From the NCBI RefSeq assembly GCF_039528175.1, contig NZ_BAAALH010000002.1, positions 1 through 64,000 on the forward strand: a DNA stretch of 64,000 nt, in the 5' to 3' direction. Source of the DNA: Citricoccus alkalitolerans (GTDB lineage: Bacteria > Actinomycetota > Actinomycetes > Actinomycetales > Micrococcaceae). The notes below the pieces were generated by a model. That model had not been told where the DNA came from. It saw only the letters and a list, made by a program, of their open reading frames with translations, and did not search any database. Position 1 is the stretch's first letter. Each line of letters begins with the position of its first letter. The position numbers were made by a program, and so were the translations under genes. This document shows positions 61,040-64,000 of this stretch, in pieces.

Positions 61040-63778
61040 ATGTCGCTGCAGTCAAGGAAGTCCTTGCTGGCAGGTGTACTGACCGCCGGGCTCGTCGCCG
61101 CCCCGGCCGTCGCACTGCCAGCCTCCGCCACCACCACTTCACCCGCGCCGGACTCCACAGGGGCCGGCGCCTCCATCTCCTCTGACGAGGCCGTGCAGGC
61201 CGCCGCAGAGCCGGCAGCCGAGGGCACCGAGAAGATCTCGATCCTCAGCTTCAACGACTTCCACGGCGCACTGTCCGAGGAGTACTCCGGCACCCTCTTC
61301 TCGCACACGGTGGACGGCTACCGCACGGCGTTCGAGGCTGCCAACGGCGAGGGTTCCACGTTGCTCACCGCCGCCGGTGACCTGATCGGCGCCTCGGCCT
61401 CCGTGTCGAACGTGCAGCAGGACGAGCCCACCCTCGAGATTATGAACCAGCTGGGCCTCGCCGCGTCCGCCGCCGGCAACCACGAGTTCGACAAGGGCCT
61501 GGACGACCTCACCGGACGCGTGTCCGACATCGCCGACTTCAACTTCCTTGCTGCGAACTTCGTGGACCCGGAAACACAGGAGCCGGTCATCACCGACCAC
61601 GAGATCTTCGAGGTCGACGGCGTTGACGTCGCCGTGATCGGCGCCGTCCCGAACAACCTCTATGCCACCACCACGGGATCGGGTCTGCAGGGCAACGAGG
61701 TCATCGACCTGGTCGAGGCCGTCAACGGCGTCGCCGAGGAGATCGAGGCCGCCGGCACCGCGGACGTGATCGTGGCCTCCTACCACGACGGCGCCTCCGG
61801 GAACGGCGACCTGGCCACCGAGGTGGAGAACTCGGAGGTCTTCGACTCCATCGTCAACGGCACCGATGAGTCCGTGGACGTGATCTTCAACGGTCACACG
61901 CACCAGACCTACAACTACGAGACCACGGCCGGAGAGACCGAGCGCCCCGTGGTACAGGCCGGGCAATCCGGCAACCTGCTGGCCGCCGTGGAGCTGACCA
62001 TCGACGCCGAGACCAAAGAGGTCGTGGACTACGACTCCGAACTCATCGAGCGCACCCCCACCCCGATGACCGAGGCCCCAAATCCCGCCTTCGACCCGGA
62101 AGCCATGGACACCCTCGTGTCGGACTCCACCGAGACGGTGCAGGCCGTCTACGAGACCGAGAAGGCCGCCGTCGCCGAGTTCGAGGAACTGAAGAACACC
62201 GTGATCGGCGAGATGGATTCCTCCATCACCACCGACTACCAGACCCGCATCGAGGAGTCCGGTGAATGGCGCGCCGGCGGCACCCGCCGTCAAGAGACCA
62301 CCCTGGGCAACTGGGTCGCCAACGCTCTCAAGGACCGCATCTCCCTGAGCAACCCCGAGGTGGACCTCGGGGTCACCAACTCCGGCGGCCTGCGTGCCGA
62401 GCTGCTGGTCGACCAGCTGACCGGCGGCGGCAAGTTCCCCAACAAGGCGGCCGACATGGTCGGCAAGGTGAGCCTCGGCGAGATCCTGGACCTCGCCCCG
62501 TTCGGCAACACCCTGACCTACTTCGACATTCCGGGCTCCTCCATCAAGCAGGTGCTCGAGGAGAACTGGCAGAAGGGTGCCAAGACCCTGCACCTGGGCT
62601 GGTCCGAGGAACTCACGTGGACCTACGACGAGTCCCGGCCACAGGACGACAAGGTCACCGGCATCTGGATCTCCGGCGAGCCGGTGGACCAAGACGAGAT
62701 GTACACGATCGGCACCCTGTCCTTCCTCGCCGATGACTCCTGGGTGGGCACCGAGAACTCCGCCCCCGACGGTTACGAGGGCTTCGCCACGGGCCAGGAG
62801 AACAAGGTCGACCTGGGCATCATGGACAACCAGGCCCTCCAGGAGTACGTGCAGGCCGAGACCGCAGCCTCCGGTGACATCCGCCCGGACTTCGCCAAGA
62901 AGGCGGTGGAGGTCCAGAACGCCACCGGCACCGCCCAGCCCGGCGAGAACCTGACGCTGACGCTCGGCAACCTGGAGCTCGACTCCGACGGCGCCGGCGA
63001 CGCGACCTCCGTGTCCGTGGTCTTCCAGCCGACCGAGGGCGAGGCCGTGGAGGTCGGCACCGTGGAGGTGGCAGCAGACGGAGAGTCCGCAGACCTGTCC
63101 ACCCTGCAGGCACCCGAGACCACCGGCGTGGGCGAACTGGTCATGACCGTGGCCTACGACGACCAGTACGAGACCACCACCGAGGTCCGCTCGGCCCTCA
63201 CGATCGGCACCGATGTTCCGGAGGACTTCTCGGACAATCAGCCCGGTTCGGTGTACTACGCACCGGTGCGGTGGATGCAGGCTGCCGGGGTGACGACCGG
63301 CTACGCGGACGGAACCTACCGCAAGGCCGCGGAGGTCACCCGCGGGGAGTCCGTGGCCTTCCTGCAGCGCTACCTGGCCCCGGACTACACCACCGACCCG
63401 GCCGAAGCCGTGTTCCCGGACGTGCCGTCCGGGGCCCCGCACTTCACCCCGATCGCCTGGGCCGCCGACGACTCCGACGGCACCCCCGTCTCCGAGGGCT
63501 ACACCGACGGCAGGTTCCGGCCCGGCCAGGACGTCACCCGCGCGGAGTTCGTGACCTTCCTCTACCGCGCCGTGGATCCTGAGGGCTTCACCGCCCCCGA
63601 GGTCTCGGTGTTCCCGGATGTCCCGTCCTCTGGCTCGTACTACGAGGCGATCTCCTGGGCTGCCGCTGAAGGACTGGTCAACGGCTATAAAGGCGGCGAG
63701 TACCGCCCGTACGACCCGATCAGCCGCGGCGAGGTCGCCAAGGTCATGTACCAGTACGACCTGACTGACAACGACTGA
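61040..63778 (+). CDS. Exported 5'-nucleotidase/UDP-sugar hydrolase with SLH domains
   Basis: This 912-residue surface enzyme starts MSLQSRKSLLAGVLTAGLVA with a signal peptide ending near PASATTTS; upstream open frame runs through the att region and is not used. The calcineurin-like phosphoesterase domain has SILSFNDFHGAL, TAAGDLIGASASV, AGNHEFDKG and VIFNGHTHQTYNYE. The 5'-nucleotidase C-terminal domain follows (ETTLGNWVANALKD, TNSGGLRAELL). An Ig-like spacer leads to three SLH repeats (TTGYADGTYRKAAEVTRGE and two more) that should hold it on the cell wall. It probably cleaves extracellular nucleotides for phosphate or nucleosides. First host gene right of the island. Confidence 0.93.
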   Translation: MSLQSRKSLLAGVLTAGLVAAPAVALPASATTTSPAPDSTGAGASISSDEAVQAAAEPAAEGTEKISILSFNDFHGALSEEYSGTLFSHTVDGYRTAFEAANGEGSTLLTAAGDLIGASASVSNVQQDEPTLEIMNQLGLAASAAGNHEFDKGLDDLTGRVSDIADFNFLAANFVDPETQEPVITDHEIFEVDGVDVAVIGAVPNNLYATTTGSGLQGNEVIDLVEAVNGVAEEIEAAGTADVIVASYHDGASGNGDLATEVENSEVFDSIVNGTDESVDVIFNGHTHQTYNYETTAGETERPVVQAGQSGNLLAAVELTIDAETKEVVDYDSELIERTPTPMTEAPNPAFDPEAMDTLVSDSTETVQAVYETEKAAVAEFEELKNTVIGEMDSSITTDYQTRIEESGEWRAGGTRRQETTLGNWVANALKDRISLSNPEVDLGVTNSGGLRAELLVDQLTGGGKFPNKAADMVGKVSLGEILDLAPFGNTLTYFDIPGSSIKQVLEENWQKGAKTLHLGWSEELTWTYDESRPQDDKVTGIWISGEPVDQDEMYTIGTLSFLADDSWVGTENSAPDGYEGFATGQENKVDLGIMDNQALQEYVQAETAASGDIRPDFAKKAVEVQNATGTAQPGENLTLTLGNLELDSDGAGDATSVSVVFQPTEGEAVEVGTVEVAADGESADLSTLQAPETTGVGELVMTVAYDDQYETTTEVRSALTIGTDVPEDFSDNQPGSVYYAPVRWMQAAGVTTGYADGTYRKAAEVTRGESVAFLQRYLAPDYTTDPAEAVFPDVPSGAPHFTPIAWAADDSDGTPVSEGYTDGRFRPGQDVTRAEFVTFLYRAVDPEGFTAPEVSVFPDVPSSGSYYEAISWAAAEGLVNGYKGGEYRPYDPISRGEVAKVMYQYDLTDND

Positions 63779-63810
63779 CCGAGGCCTTCGCCGCCCTCGA
63801 CCTCTCCACC

Positions 63811-63860
63811 CACACAGTGGCCCCTCCCCCGCAGCAATGACGGGGTGGGGCCACTGTGTG
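63811..63860 (+). terminator. Hairpin terminator after the 5'-nucleotidase gene
   Basis: Perfect 14-bp arms CACACAGTGGCCCC (63811-63824) and their complement (63847-63860) lie 33 bp after the stop. No T run. Confidence 0.75.
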
Positions 63861-63902
63861 CCGGGCATCATCCCAACGTCACTCTCACCGAAAGTAGTCA
63901 CC

Positions 63903-64000
63903 ATGACGTTCTCTTCACGCCTGACAGCAGTCGGAGCCTCGATGGCGCTGCTGTCCGCCACCCTCGTGGTACCGGCGCAGGCTGCCACGGCCGCCCCCGA
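63903..64000 (+). CDS. Exported protein, start only (cut by window edge)
   Basis: The last 98 bases encode MTFSSRLTAVGASMALLSAT followed by LVVPAQAATAAP, a typical Sec signal peptide with an AQA cleavage site. The rest lies outside the window. GAAAG stands upstream. It follows the SLH nucleotidase in the same direction, so it may be another surface enzyme. Confidence 0.7.
   Translation, partial: MTFSSRLTAVGASMALLSATLVVPAQAATAAP

Noticed and set aside
61139..63988. 949-codon minus-strand open frame opposite the 5'-nucleotidase gene
   Set aside because: Antisense shadow with Gly/Val/His-rich, motif-free product; the plus strand has all phosphoesterase and SLH motifs.
1..64000. CRISPR arrays or insertion sequences
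   Set aside because: No regularly spaced short repeats and no transposase-like protein (DDE or HUH motifs) were found on reading both strands.

Overview
The window comes from a high-GC Gram-positive chromosome, most likely an actinobacterium of the Micrococcales (Micrococcaceae-like). The evidence is the dense G/C-ending codon use, the GlgE alpha-glucan pathway, CarD, the SenX3-RegX3-PhoU cluster, a DUF222-HNH gene, SLH-domain surface proteins and an rRNA leader of the type common in this order. Seven Ns at 18282-18288 mark an assembly gap, so this is draft sequence. Assignments rest on reading motifs by eye; no database search was possible.

Layout. 1-553 is the promoter and leader region of an rRNA operon transcribed leftwards; the 16S gene should lie just beyond base 1. 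554-14511 is alpha-glucan metabolism: glgE, treS and a maltokinase-GlgB fusion form one overlapping minus-strand operon, divergent from glgP, with glgX further along. A DUF559-type gene between glgP and glgX is bracketed by two copies of a palindromic repeat. 14511-18897 is a minus-strand run carD-ispD-ispF-cysS-rlmB (ispD broken by the gap). 19147-29325 holds a lipoprotein, regX3-senX3 divergent from phoU, gpmA, a DUF2516 membrane protein, a Cys/Met-metabolism PLP enzyme, tmk-holB, an exported TAP-type hydrolase and a HAD hydrolase. 29536-34604 has tRNA-Thr, an SLH/SH3/metallopeptidase protein, a small unknown gene, a quinone oxidoreductase and a DUF222-HNH gene.

34816-60809 is a genomic island of about 26 kb inserted in the 3' part of tRNA-Ser(UGA). 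A 57-bp direct repeat of the tRNA 3' part, with three substitutions, marks its two ends. The left end carries a truncated tyrosine integrase, a sigma-like regulator, a small membrane protein and a zinc-knuckle/coiled-coil protein with a strong operator palindrome. The rest is anti-phage cargo: a fused GmrSD-type DUF262/DUF1524 nuclease with a small partner, an ApeA-like HEPN RNase, an unknown three-helix membrane protein, and a large four-gene operon at 43801-60349.

The four-gene operon is the main candidate for an under-described system. Its order is a SNF2/RapA-type helicase (DrmD-like), an N6-adenine methylase (DrmMI-like), a 2173-residue DEAD-type helicase with DUF1998 plus a possible C-terminal nuclease domain (like DrmA and DrmB fused, or DruE), and a UvrD-type helicase with a RelE-like N-terminus. 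Every junction overlaps or is within 3 bases. It has the gene order of class 1 DISARM but lacks the PLD protein DrmC and adds the UvrD-type helicase.

Right of the island, host sequence resumes with a terminator-like hairpin, an exported 5'-nucleotidase with SLH domains, and the start of another exported protein cut by the window edge.
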